This document shows, piece after piece, positions 25,585 through 33,765 of a stretch of DNA of 64,000 nt. The notes under the pieces were generated by a model. That model did not search any database. It saw only the letters and a list, made by a program, of their open reading frames with translations, and was not told the origin of the DNA. The translations under genes were made by a program, and so were the position numbers. Source of the stretch: CAZWSX01 sp964636985 (GTDB lineage Bacteria; Planctomycetota; Planctomycetia; Pirellulales; Pirellulaceae); contig CAZWSX010000019.1 in the NCBI GenBank assembly GCA_964636985.1, positions 1 through 64,000 on the forward strand. The letters are read 5' to 3'. Within the stretch, counting starts at the first letter, position 1. Each line of letters starts with the position of its first letter.

Positions 25585-26196
25585 CTAGCCAACGAGTTCG
25601 AGCAGCTTTTCGGTTTTTTGTGTGGGCGAAGCCGTGGCGAGCATCTCGACGATTTGCTTGGCGAACATGTGGCAGTGTTTGCCCGTACGAGCGGTGACCA
25701 GGTCGCCATCGACGACGACATCGCGATCGATGTACTCGGCGCCGTAGGCCAAAGCATCGCCATGCAGATTGTTGTGGCAAACCAGCTTGCGATTGCGCAG
25801 GACGCTCACCACCGGAGCGCACAGCCAAAGCCCGTGGCAGATGATCCCTTTCAGGATCTTCTTGTTGGCGAAAGCCCGGGCCAGCAGCGTTGAAGCAGGC
25901 GGAACTTTATTCACGTCTTCGGTGTAGCGAAGGCGATCCGAAACCATCCCCGAGGGGACGATGATCGCATCGTACGAACAGAGTTCCTCGTCGCTCATGT
26001 TCTCGAACGACTCTTGGCAGTAGAACGGCGCCTTGAGTTCGTGACCTTCGAACTTGATCTGCGGGTTGCCCCACATGCGGCTGAAGAAGTGAACTTCGGC
26101 CCCTTCTTCGGCGAAGCGGAATTCGTAGTAGAAGATCTCGTTCTCGAAGAAATCGCTCTCGATGAAGATGCCGATCTTCTTGCCTTGGAGTCGCAT
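25585..26196 (-). CDS. DJ-1/PfpI-family protein, short form
   Basis: A 203-residue member of the DJ-1/PfpI class I glutamine amidotransferase-like superfamily (proteases, glyoxalase III, deglycase-like proteins). The nucleophile elbow is GIICHGLWL with the Cys followed by His, as in PfpI-type proteins. An acidic residue for the elbow comes from the first strand, IGIFIESDFFENE. I chose the ATG at 26196 (MRLQGKKIG), since the upstream frame lacks similarity. It begins 34 bp after the ThDP gene stop, so the two are translated from one message. Together with the other DJ-1 gene at 28104-28967 it flanks the ThDP gene. A role in handling 2-oxoaldehydes is an inference. Confidence 0.87.
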   Translation of the reverse strand: MRLQGKKIGIFIESDFFENEIFYYEFRFAEEGAEVHFFSRMWGNPQIKFEGHELKAPFYCQESFENMSDEELCSYDAIIVPSGMVSDRLRYTEDVNKVPPASTLLARAFANKKILKGIICHGLWLCAPVVSVLRNRKLVCHNNLHGDALAYGAEYIDRDVVVDGDLVTARTGKHCHMFAKQIVEMLATASPTQKTEKLLELVG

Positions 26197-26230
26197 AGTG
26201 CCTGCCCTGATATTGGTTAAGTGTTGACTG

Positions 26231-28003
26231 TTATTGCCCGCAGCGAACGCCGACCATTTCGGGGTGAATATCCCCCTCGATGACAACGTCGAGCAGGAAA
26301 GGCCCGGTGTGCTCGAGCATCTGCTTGATCGCCGGGGCGATCTGATCGGCTCGTTCGACTCGCAGCGCTTTCACGCCCATCGACTCGGCCATGGCGGCGA
26401 AGTTGATCTCTGGCTTCGACAGGTCGAAGCTGAGTGGGAAGTCGTGCTTGGCAACGTTTTGCTCTTGCCAGTACTGCGAGATGTTCAGTTGCAGCAGCCG
26501 ATACGAGCGGTTGTTGCAGATCACGAACTTGGCATCGACGTTGTGTCGGGCGGCCGACCACAGAGCCTGGATCGTGTACATGGCACCACCGTCGCCTGTG
26601 AAGCCGACGACGGTTTTCTTCGGCACAGCGAGCTTCACGCCAATCGCACCCGGGATTCCGACGCCGAGCGAGCCGCCGCGGGTTTGGTAGTAGTGGCCGG
26701 GCTCTTCGACCTGGCAATACCGCGTGACGGCAGGCGAGTTGGTCAGGGCCTCGTCGAAGATCACGACGTCCTTCGGCGCTTGTTTGCTCAACTCTTCCAT
26801 GAACTGCGAGAACTGGAGCGGCGACTTGCCACGAAGGCTGGCATCGCGATCGAGTTCCTTGCGGCGAGCAGCGGCTTTCGCAGCACCCAGTTGCGCAACG
26901 CGAGCTTGCGCCTCGTTGCGTTGCGCCGTGAGTTGGCGAACGGTGATGATTTCGGCCAGGCGGGCAAGAGTCGCCTTCGGATCGGCAACCAAACCCAGAT
27001 CGACTGGGTGATTCTTGGCGATCTCGTACGAGTTGAGATCGACGTGAATCACCTTAGCGCCAGGAGCGAAGATGTCTTCGACCGAGGGGAACACCTCGGG
27101 CAGCATATAAGTGCCGACAACGAGGTTCACGTCCCCTTTGGTTGTGATCGGATAGCTGTGTTCCTTGAACATGTGGCCTGTCGAACCGCAATTCAGCGGG
27201 TGGGCCAGGCTCATGTTGAGTTCGCCGGCATCGGCACTCCATACTTCGGCGCCGAGCATTTCGGCGACGCGAGTCAGTTCCGTTTGAGCTCGCGAGTAAG
27301 CCACGCCGTCGCCGACGAAGATCATCGGCTTCTTGGCCGCGATCAACATGTCGGCGGCACGTGTGAGCGTTTCGTCGTCAGGCTGGACACGCGTCGAAGG
27401 AATCGACGTCGGTCGGACCGGTTCGACCGAAATGGCATCGAGGACGTCTTGCGGCAAGCACACGTACACGGGGCCCATGGGGGCGGTGCCCGCGATCTTG
27501 ATCGCCTTGCGAAGCACGCGGAGGACCGAAGAGGGATCGGTCACCATCGTCGACCATTTGGTGACGGGGCGAGCCATCGACACCAGGTCGGCCGCCATTT
27601 GAGCGTCCATCGCCTGGTACTTGATGCCGGCGTCACCGCCGACGACAACCAGCGGCGAGTGGCCGCGATAGGCTTGGTACAGCGCGCCGATCGAGTTGCC
27701 CAGGCCCGGCGAGCTGTGGATTTGAACCACCGTCGGCTTTTGAGTCGCGCGAGCGTAACCATCCGCCGCCATGACGGCGATGGTTTCTTGCAGCGTCAGG
27801 ATGTACTTAAGTTGGGGATAGCCCCACAGAGCGTCGAGGAACCCTTGCTCGACCGTGCCAGGATTACCGAACAGGTACGACATCCCATCGGCACACAGTT
27901 GTTCCAGAATGGCCGAGTGGCCCACTTTGCGCTTCGCCGCGCTACTGGGAGCAACAGCGGGGACCAGTTCCGTTACGGGGGGAGCGAAAGAAGCCGTCAG
28001 CAT
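26231..28003 (-). CDS. ThDP-dependent enzyme, benzoylformate decarboxylase/acetolactate synthase-like
   Basis: A thiamine diphosphate enzyme of the 2-oxoacid decarboxylase/carboligase group. The PYR domain has the cofactor-activating Glu in LTLQETIAVMAADGYAR (Glu about residue 73). The central domain has FVGDGVAYS. The PP domain has the ThDP-Mg motif starting GDGGAMYT (about residue 469) and ending in CNN. The N-terminal GNPGT and the HSSPGLGNSIGAL segment resemble benzoylformate decarboxylase (MdlC) and benzaldehyde lyase more than IlvB. I chose the ATG at 28003; a TTG at 28021 is possible. It has no small regulatory subunit gene beside it. Sandwiched between two DJ-1 genes, it probably makes or cleaves a hydroxyketone or aldehyde. 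Confidence 0.88.
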   Translation of the reverse strand: MLTASFAPPVTELVPAVAPSSAAKRKVGHSAILEQLCADGMSYLFGNPGTVEQGFLDALWGYPQLKYILTLQETIAVMAADGYARATQKPTVVQIHSSPGLGNSIGALYQAYRGHSPLVVVGGDAGIKYQAMDAQMAADLVSMARPVTKWSTMVTDPSSVLRVLRKAIKIAGTAPMGPVYVCLPQDVLDAISVEPVRPTSIPSTRVQPDDETLTRAADMLIAAKKPMIFVGDGVAYSRAQTELTRVAEMLGAEVWSADAGELNMSLAHPLNCGSTGHMFKEHSYPITTKGDVNLVVGTYMLPEVFPSVEDIFAPGAKVIHVDLNSYEIAKNHPVDLGLVADPKATLARLAEIITVRQLTAQRNEAQARVAQLGAAKAAARRKELDRDASLRGKSPLQFSQFMEELSKQAPKDVVIFDEALTNSPAVTRYCQVEEPGHYYQTRGGSLGVGIPGAIGVKLAVPKKTVVGFTGDGGAMYTIQALWSAARHNVDAKFVICNNRSYRLLQLNISQYWQEQNVAKHDFPLSFDLSKPEINFAAMAESMGVKALRVERADQIAPAIKQMLEHTGPFLLDVVIEGDIHPEMVGVRCGQ

Positions 28004-28103
28004 GGTTGGGACGCCATCCAAGGGTGCGAGGGGAAATCGACTCGGGTTGGAGAGAAGCGGCCAGAGCGACCGCTTCTCGGAAAGACATCAAACAAGGCGA
28101 ACA

Positions 28104-28967
28104 CTACCAGCCGTAGCGCTTCACGCCTTTTTCCAGAACGTCAACCAACACCTTGCCGCATTCGCAGCTCGAAGCCGTCGAGCGGCTCGTGATGAAGGGG
28201 TAGTCGACGATGACCGAGGTCTTGTGGCCGACGTTGCCAATGAATTGGCCTTCGGTGCCGACCGCGTCACGGAGGATGTACTCGAGAGGATAGAACGGAG
28301 CCCCAAAGTTGACCCAGCCGTCACCGAATCCCTTGTTGCTGCCGTCGAGAGCGTGCGGGCCTTCGAAGCCCGTGCCATCCATGTAGTCGTAGTCGAGTGG
28401 GTGACCGGTGACGTGGCGACCAGCGATCAGGCTGCGCTTTTCGCGAATGTCGCGAGCGAAGGCCAGGCAAGCGACGCCGTAGCATTCGGCAGCGATCGGC
28501 TTGTCGAGCTTCACGAAGCCCAGGATCAGGTCGTGGATGCGAGCGTTGTTGGCCAGGTCGACCATCGCGCCGCTACCGCCGACGATGACCATCGCGGCGT
28601 ATTTGGGCAAATCGTTGGCGACGATTTCGTCCATCTTGGCGTGATAAGCTTCCATGTCGCGGAGGTAAGTCGGCGAGCTGGGGTAAGCGCGAGTGGGGAT
28701 CCAGCTCTTGATGCTCTTGGGCGAATCCATGCGGCCCGAGTAGGCGAACTCGCGGACCTTGTCGGCCATTTCGCGGGTCGTAACGCTTTTGCCGAGAGGC
28801 GGGTCTTGGTAGCTGGGGTCCATGCTCACTTGGAGCGCGGTCGGCTTTTGGCCCGTGGGAGTCGCGAACTCGACCTTGTAGCCGGCGCGATCGCAGGCTT
28901 CGAGGGGTCCGATCAGTTCTTCACCCCAATAGCCCCATTCGGAAACGATGAACAAAACGGTTTTCAT
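28104..28967 (-). CDS. DJ-1/PfpI-family protein, long form (Hsp31/class I GATase-like)
   Basis: A 287-residue DJ-1/PfpI member of the longer Hsp31-like type, with an insert (residues about 45-115) ahead of the conserved core. The core has AAMVIVGGSGAMVDL and the nucleophile elbow AAECYGVACLAF, in which the Cys is preceded by Glu. Hsp31-type proteins act as glyoxalase III or as chaperones. This is the first gene of the leftward operon; its start faces the rightward operon across a 287-bp spacer. It ends 100 bp before the start of the ThDP gene. Function inside the pathway is inferred only from family and context. Confidence 0.86.
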   Translation of the reverse strand: MKTVLFIVSEWGYWGEELIGPLEACDRAGYKVEFATPTGQKPTALQVSMDPSYQDPPLGKSVTTREMADKVREFAYSGRMDSPKSIKSWIPTRAYPSSPTYLRDMEAYHAKMDEIVANDLPKYAAMVIVGGSGAMVDLANNARIHDLILGFVKLDKPIAAECYGVACLAFARDIREKRSLIAGRHVTGHPLDYDYMDGTGFEGPHALDGSNKGFGDGWVNFGAPFYPLEYILRDAVGTEGQFIGNVGHKTSVIVDYPFITSRSTASSCECGKVLVDVLEKGVKRYGW

Positions 28968-29254
28968 GGCGAACCCTTTGAGAACAGGGGTGGGCCATAG
29001 CGGGAATCCCGTTCGTAACGACGCCGGGTGCTGCCCCTACAAGCCACCTGAGACGACCTTGCCAAATCCGCACGGCAGTGTGCGGTTTCGAAAACATAGG
29101 GCGTCGTTTGCGCGAGGCGCGATGCCGCGAGAAGGAATTCCGCTTTTTCCGTGCGATGGCGTGAAATAGTCTTTGCCGCTCAGGTAAATATGTCCGGCAA
29201 ATCGCGGAGAGCGCGCTATCTTTTAGAAACCATCGCTCTCTCTGGAGATCCGTA
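28968..29254. promoter_or_regulatory. Shared divergent control region of the two operons
   Basis: A 287-bp gene-free spacer between two diverging operons. It contains palindromes at 29001-29011 (CGGGAATCCCG) and 29134-29141 (GGAATTCC), and a perfect hairpin with arms CCGCAC (29068-29073) and GTGCGG (29080-29085). The rightward gene has an SD-like CTGGAG before 29255. I cannot place -35/-10 boxes with confidence. A shared regulator is likely from the geometry, but no regulator gene is adjacent. Confidence 0.5.
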
Positions 29255-29698
29255 ATGCTGACCGCTACCGCCTCGTTGACCAAGCAAGAAGTTGAGAAGC
29301 TCGCAGCCGACTGGTATCACAAGCTTGACGTCCACGCGCCGCTCGTCGAACTGCTGCCGATGGTGGCGGAAGACGCCGAGATGAAGTTCCCAGAAGCGAC
29401 GCTCCGCGGCTTGGCCGACTTCGAAAGCTGGTACGAGCGCGTGATTCGCATCTTCTTCGACGAAGTCCACACGCTGAAGCAAGTGAACGTCGATCTGAAG
29501 GATGAAGTCGCCAACGTTAAAGTCGTTGTGCACTGGGAAGCCAGCGTTTGGAACGGTCCTGCCGCAAAGAGCCAACGCATTAAGCTCGACGCTTATCAAA
29601 CCTGGGTCGTCAAGCGCTCGCCATTCTCTGGCGCGCCAGTGATTGCCAGCTACAGCGTCGATCGCCTCGAGTACGCCGCCGACTCGGCCAAGCTGTAA
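29255..29698 (+). CDS. NTF2/SnoaL-like protein 1
   Basis: A 147-residue single-domain protein with the cone-shaped alpha+beta fold pattern of the NTF2-like superfamily: three N-terminal helices (KQEVEKLAADWYHKLD), the short MKFPEATLRGLADFESWYERV, and long C-terminal strands (NVKVVVHWEASVW, IKLDAYQTWVVKR). The family includes SnoaL-type cyclases, ketosteroid isomerase and scytalone dehydratase, and binding-only members. It is the first gene of the rightward operon, with GGAG 8 nt before the ATG. A second NTF2-like gene follows 102 bp later. Substrate unknown. Confidence 0.75.
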   Translation: MLTATASLTKQEVEKLAADWYHKLDVHAPLVELLPMVAEDAEMKFPEATLRGLADFESWYERVIRIFFDEVHTLKQVNVDLKDEVANVKVVVHWEASVWNGPAAKSQRIKLDAYQTWVVKRSPFSGAPVIASYSVDRLEYAADSAKL

Positions 29699-29800
29699 CC
29701 CTCTCGATTGCGAATTTCTGTGGAAATTACCGGCCGGAAAGCCTCCGGCTGGTCTCCGAACTCTTAGTCCGCACAACACCATCTTGCTAAGGATCTTTCC

Positions 29801-30214
29801 ATGGCCACGACACTCGCTCCCGTCTCGAATGCTCCCGATACCAAGCTTGGCCGTCTCTACGAAGAGCACATTCGTTTGATCCTGCAAAAGGATATCGAAG
29901 CGATCCTCGACCAATACACCAACGACGCCGTGCTGATCAGCAGCTTCGAAAAGACGCCCCGCTACTTCCGCGGCCGCGACGAACTGCGCAAGCACTTCCA
30001 GGGCATCCTGGCGATCGAAGGGCTCGAGTCGCAGATCGCCTTCTGGGGCGAAACGCAAAATCCCGAAACGCTGATGGTCGTCGAAGCGATCACCATGAGC
30101 ACCGCCGAAGGCGAAGCTCGGATGCGTTTTGCCGATAGCTGGGTGCTGCGAGATGGCAAGATCGCCATCCACTTCGCCGGCATGGTGCAATATCCCGATG
30201 GAAGCCTCGCCTAA
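29801..30214 (+). CDS. NTF2/SnoaL-like protein 2
   Basis: A 137-residue NTF2-like protein of clearer SnoaL type: the helix LGRLYEEHIRLILQKDIEAILDQY, then NDAVLISSF, the RYFRGRDELRKHFQGIL segment common to SnoaL-like domains, and paired strands (EARMRFADSWVLRDGKIAIHFAGMV). AAGGA precedes the ATG by 7 nt. It is 83 bp upstream of the aldo/keto reductase in the same operon. Two different NTF2-like genes in tandem suggest either two steps on a strained or enolisable intermediate or a heteromer. That is an inference. Confidence 0.8.
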   Translation: MATTLAPVSNAPDTKLGRLYEEHIRLILQKDIEAILDQYTNDAVLISSFEKTPRYFRGRDELRKHFQGILAIEGLESQIAFWGETQNPETLMVVEAITMSTAEGEARMRFADSWVLRDGKIAIHFAGMVQYPDGSLA

Positions 30215-30296
30215 GCACTAGCTGGTGCTGGTTTCACGTCTGACCTACCGATTTCCGAATTCCCCTCGTTCTCCTTCCCCAATCGGATGCCTGAAG

Positions 30297-31538
30297 ATGA
30301 AGTACAAGTTACTCGGTCGTAGCGGCCTGCGCGTCTCGGAACTCTGTCTTGGATGCGCCACCTTCGGCACCAACTGGGGCACCATCGGCTCCGACGAAAA
30401 AGAGAGTGGACGAATCTTCGACGCGTTCACCGCCGCCGGCGGAAACATGGTCGATACGTCGAACCGCTATCAAGAAGGGCAGTCGGAACAGTTCGTCGGC
30501 AAGTTCATTCAACGCGACCGTGATCGCATTGTGGTTGCGACGAAATACTCGCTGTTCGACGGCGGCGCTGATGGGACCGATGCCAACGGCAGCGGCAACC
30601 ATCGCAAGAACATGCGTCGCTCGGTCGAGGGGAGCCTCAAGCGGCTCAACACCGATTACATCGACTTGCTGTGGATCCACATCTACGACTACACCACGCC
30701 GATCGATGAAATCCTGCGTGGTCTGGACGACCTCGTCCGCCAAGGCAAGGTGAACTATGTCGGGGCATCGAACTTCCCCGCCTGGTGGCTCGCCAAAGCG
30801 AACACGATGGCCGATTTCCAAGGGAAGACGCCATTCATCGCGACTCAGCTCGAATACAGCATTGTCGAGCGTTCGTGCGAACCAGAATTCCTGCCGATGG
30901 CCCACGAATTCGACATCGGGCTGGTGGCCTGGTCGCCGCTGGCCGGCGGCATGGCCACGGGCAAATACAACCGCGGCCAACAACGCGTGGGACAACTTCG
31001 CCGCCTGGTCGACGAAATTCCCGCCGCGAAGCAACATTACTGGCACCAAATGACGACCCGCAACCTGGCGATCATGGACCAGGTGGTCCGCATCGCCGAC
31101 GAGATCGGCCGCCCCGTGGCGCAAGTCTCGCTGCGATGGTTGATGCAACAACCGGTTGTCACGCTGCCGATCTTCTCGGCTCGCACTGCCTCGCAAGCCA
31201 AGGAAGACCTCGGCGCTTGCGACTTCGAACTCACCGCTGATCAGATGCGACGACTCACCGAAGCCAGCGCTCCGGCTGTCAGCTCGATCATGCCGAACGT
31301 CGGTGCCTATCCATACCCGATGCTCGAGTACGGCAGCCCGGCGTTGCCTGAGTTCTACTCGCGTTATCTCCTGTTCGGGCAAATGGAAGACAAGATCGTC
31401 AATCACCGACGATTGCTGCCTTACCAATACCATCGTGCTGAGTCGACTCAAGGAGCACCAACGACTGGAGCACCATCTGCTGCACCTGTCGTCACTGACA
31501 CGGCTGCGGTTTCACCCGTATTGAGCAGCGCTCTCTAA
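30297..31538 (+). CDS. Aldo/keto reductase
   Basis: An NADPH-dependent aldehyde/ketone reductase with the AKR (beta/alpha)8 barrel. The catalytic tetrad is visible: Asp and Tyr in DTSNRYQEG, Lys in VVATKYS, His in DLLWIHIYD. The cofactor part has LARTAS-like text near the C-terminus (IFSARTASQAKEDLGA). The 413-residue length includes a C-terminal tail of about 70 residues beyond the core, ending in a Thr/Ala/Pro-rich stretch. I chose the ATG at 30297 (MKYKLLGRSGLRVSEL is the usual AKR start). It is the third gene of the rightward operon; it probably reduces the carbonyl made by the ThDP enzyme or an AGE product. Confidence 0.92.
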   Translation: MKYKLLGRSGLRVSELCLGCATFGTNWGTIGSDEKESGRIFDAFTAAGGNMVDTSNRYQEGQSEQFVGKFIQRDRDRIVVATKYSLFDGGADGTDANGSGNHRKNMRRSVEGSLKRLNTDYIDLLWIHIYDYTTPIDEILRGLDDLVRQGKVNYVGASNFPAWWLAKANTMADFQGKTPFIATQLEYSIVERSCEPEFLPMAHEFDIGLVAWSPLAGGMATGKYNRGQQRVGQLRRLVDEIPAAKQHYWHQMTTRNLAIMDQVVRIADEIGRPVAQVSLRWLMQQPVVTLPIFSARTASQAKEDLGACDFELTADQMRRLTEASAPAVSSIMPNVGAYPYPMLEYGSPALPEFYSRYLLFGQMEDKIVNHRRLLPYQYHRAESTQGAPTTGAPSAAPVVTDTAAVSPVLSSAL

Positions 31539-31552
31539 GCCCGCATCGGGTG

Positions 31553-31636
31553 GCACTGGCGTCCACAAGACGCCAGTGTCTGCGCGAAACAACGCCCCGG
31601 AGCCTTTCGTCGATTTTCGCGTTCTGGCGAACGCAG
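31553..31636. repeat. Two-hairpin element between the AKR and GMC genes
   Basis: The first hairpin has arms GCACTGGCGTC (31553-31563) and GACGCCAGTG (31569-31578), loop CACAA. The second has TCGCGTTC (31617-31624), loop TGGC, GAACGCAG (31629-31636), followed by CTAT. The first stem is identical to one at 42534-42560. The second belongs to the CCGCxxTC family of the elements at 18535 and 25509. It lies within the rightward operon, mirroring copy 2 in the leftward operon. Confidence 0.6.
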
Positions 31637-31659
31637 CTATCCAAGACGAGGAATAACAC

Positions 31660-33285
31660 ATGTCGACGTCTAACTTTGATTACATCGTGGTGGGAGCTGG
31701 TTCGGCGGGCTGCATTGTCGCCAACCGGCTGAGTGAAGATCCGAGCGTCCGCGTGCTTCTGCTTGAAGCAGGCGGACCCGACAGCAAGCCCGAGATTCAC
31801 GATCCGACCGGCTTCGTGAAGCTGATGCACTCGGACGTCGACTACGCCTACCAATCCGAGCCCGAGCCCGGATTGGCAGGGCGGCGGATCACGCTGAACC
31901 GCGGCAAAACGCTGGGCGGCACCAGTGCCACCAACGCGATGATCTTCATTCGCGGTCACAAGCTCGACTTCGACCACTGGAACTACCTCGGTAACGAAGG
32001 CTGGTCGTATGACGACGTCCTGCCGTACTTCAAACGCTCGGAAAAGAGCGATCTTGGAGTAAACGAGTTTCGCGGCCGCACCGGCCCGGTGTCGCTGCGT
32101 CACTCGCCGCGATATGCGGAGCCTTCGCTGGCTGCGAAAGCCTTTGTCAACGCGGGCGTGGAACTCGGATTCCGCGGTGGCGCGGACTGGGATTTTAACA
32201 TTGACGCTGCGCACGAATCGGTGGGGCACTACCAATTCAACATCACGCCCGACGGCCGCCGTGCCAGTATGGCGGTGGCGTACTTGAATCCGGTGCTGAC
32301 CCGATCGAATCTCACGATCGTCACCCGCGCGCAAGCGAAGCGGGTGATCTTCAGGAATGCTCGCGCCGTTGGTGTCGAATACATCCAAGAAGGCCAAGTC
32401 AAGCAAGCACTTGCTGCGGAGGAAGTGATCCTCAGCGCTGGTGCGTTTGATTCGCCGAAGCTGCTCATGCTCTCAGGCGTTGGCCACTCGGAAACGCTTC
32501 GTAAGAACCAAATTGATGTTGTCGCCCATCTGCCTGGCGTCGGGCGAAATCTGCAAGACCATTTATTGATGCCCGTGATGTTCCGCTCGCGGAAGCCTTT
32601 GCTTGTGCCGCCATTGCTGGCCGAAGCCGGTTTGCTCCACCGGACGCGAAACGGCTTGGGCCAAGCCGCTCCCGATTTGCAGGTCAATTTTAACGCTACG
32701 ATTCCGGCGCTCGTTCCGGGCGATTGCCCGCCGCACTCGGCGAGTTTTACGTTCATCACGATTCTCGTTCGCCCACAAAGCACTGGCTTTGTGACGCTCC
32801 GCGACGGCAATGCGGCGTCGGCGCCGGTCATTCAAGAAAACTACTTGAAGTGCGAGGCCGATCTCGAAGTGCAGATGAGAGCCATCAAGCTCTGCCGCGA
32901 GATGGCCAACACCAAGGCATTCGCCGAACTCAACGACGGTGAACTGCTACCAGGAAAAGACCTGAGTGAATCGCATCTGCGAAACTATGTTCGCACGCAT
33001 GCTTCGACCATTTGGCACCCCGTCGGTACCTGCAAGATGGGCCGCGATGCGATGGCCGTTGTCGACCCGCAACTGCGGGTTCACGGTCTCGAAGGCCTGC
33101 GCGTGGTCGATGCCTCGATCATGCCGGCGATCGTCAGCGCCAATCCCAATGCGGCGATCATCATGATCGGCGAAAAGGCCTCGGACATGATTCGCTCGCG
33201 CAACGAAGTTACTCCAAACCAGGCCGCTACTCAAACTGTGGTAGCCGGAACTCAAACCTCGTTCAATTCGTACTCCGCCTCCTAA
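31660..33285 (+). CDS. GMC-family FAD oxidoreductase (choline dehydrogenase-like)
   Basis: A flavoprotein that oxidises an alcohol to an aldehyde or ketone. The N-terminal FAD motif is YIVVGAGSAGCIVANRL, with a following LLLEAGG; the GMC signature GGTSATNAMIFIRG is near residue 85; the C-terminal catalytic His is in WHPVGTCKMG and the paired Asn in ANPNAAIIMIGEKA. The length, 541 residues, is normal for BetA-like GMC enzymes. No signal peptide, so cytoplasmic. It is 121 bp after the AKR gene across a hairpin element and 14 bp before the VOC gene. Confidence 0.93.
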   Translation: MSTSNFDYIVVGAGSAGCIVANRLSEDPSVRVLLLEAGGPDSKPEIHDPTGFVKLMHSDVDYAYQSEPEPGLAGRRITLNRGKTLGGTSATNAMIFIRGHKLDFDHWNYLGNEGWSYDDVLPYFKRSEKSDLGVNEFRGRTGPVSLRHSPRYAEPSLAAKAFVNAGVELGFRGGADWDFNIDAAHESVGHYQFNITPDGRRASMAVAYLNPVLTRSNLTIVTRAQAKRVIFRNARAVGVEYIQEGQVKQALAAEEVILSAGAFDSPKLLMLSGVGHSETLRKNQIDVVAHLPGVGRNLQDHLLMPVMFRSRKPLLVPPLLAEAGLLHRTRNGLGQAAPDLQVNFNATIPALVPGDCPPHSASFTFITILVRPQSTGFVTLRDGNAASAPVIQENYLKCEADLEVQMRAIKLCREMANTKAFAELNDGELLPGKDLSESHLRNYVRTHASTIWHPVGTCKMGRDAMAVVDPQLRVHGLEGLRVVDASIMPAIVSANPNAAIIMIGEKASDMIRSRNEVTPNQAATQTVVAGTQTSFNSYSAS

Positions 33286-33299
33286 TCGGATTCCGACCT

Positions 33300-33755
33300 A
33301 TGCAATCCCTTCGCTTCGCACACGTGGCGCTCAATTGCCGTAGCATGGCGGCCACGGAACTGTTCTACGCCAAGCATTTTGGCTTCCGCCGAGCCCGCGT
33401 CATCGATCTGGGCAAAGAGCAAATCATCTTTCTCAAGCGAGGTGAGATGTACCTCGAATTGTTCCAAGCCAAGGGCGATGCTCCTGCGCCGCCTCCGGCA
33501 AACGATGGCGATACGTGGCCGGGTGTACGCCACATCGCTTTCCAAGTCGACAACGTCGACGCCGCACTGAAAGAGCTTGGTTCTGAAGTGCCCGTGAGCT
33601 TTGGCCCGTTCGCGTTCGACGCGTTCATCCCCGGTTGGAAAACGGTGTGGGTGAAAGATCCGGATGGGAACATCGTCGAGATCAGCCAAGGCTTCAAGGA
33701 CGAGGTGCCGGTGCCGATCGCCTTTGAGGCGCCGGTTGCTGTGGCTGCGCGATAG
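33300..33755 (+). CDS. VOC (glyoxalase/bleomycin-resistance/dioxygenase) superfamily protein
   Basis: A 151-residue metal-dependent-fold protein. Landmarks: FAHVALNCRSMAATELFYAKHFGF at the N-terminus, with the first metal-ligand His; RHIAFQVDNVDAALKEL in the middle, with the second His; and KTVWVKDPDGNIVEISQG with a Glu ligand at the end. This is the usual His-Glu/His-Glu type spacing of glyoxalase-I-like proteins. It starts 14 bp after the GMC stop and is the last gene of the rightward operon. Together with two DJ-1 proteins it strengthens the idea of a pathway with a 2-oxoaldehyde intermediate. Confidence 0.85.
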   Translation: MQSLRFAHVALNCRSMAATELFYAKHFGFRRARVIDLGKEQIIFLKRGEMYLELFQAKGDAPAPPPANDGDTWPGVRHIAFQVDNVDAALKELGSEVPVSFGPFAFDAFIPGWKTVWVKDPDGNIVEISQGFKDEVPVPIAFEAPVAVAAR

Positions 33756-33765
33756 GCTCCAGACT

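Noticed and set aside
25469..25828. N-terminal extension of GlgX by 120 codons
   Set aside because: The extension is arginine-rich, overlaps the DJ-1 gene and runs through the paired-hairpin element; the normal GlgX start is at 25468.
26234..28192. 652-codon open frame on the plus strand
   Set aside because: Antisense to the ThDP gene and part of the DJ-1 gene; no motif and biased composition, so a shadow frame.
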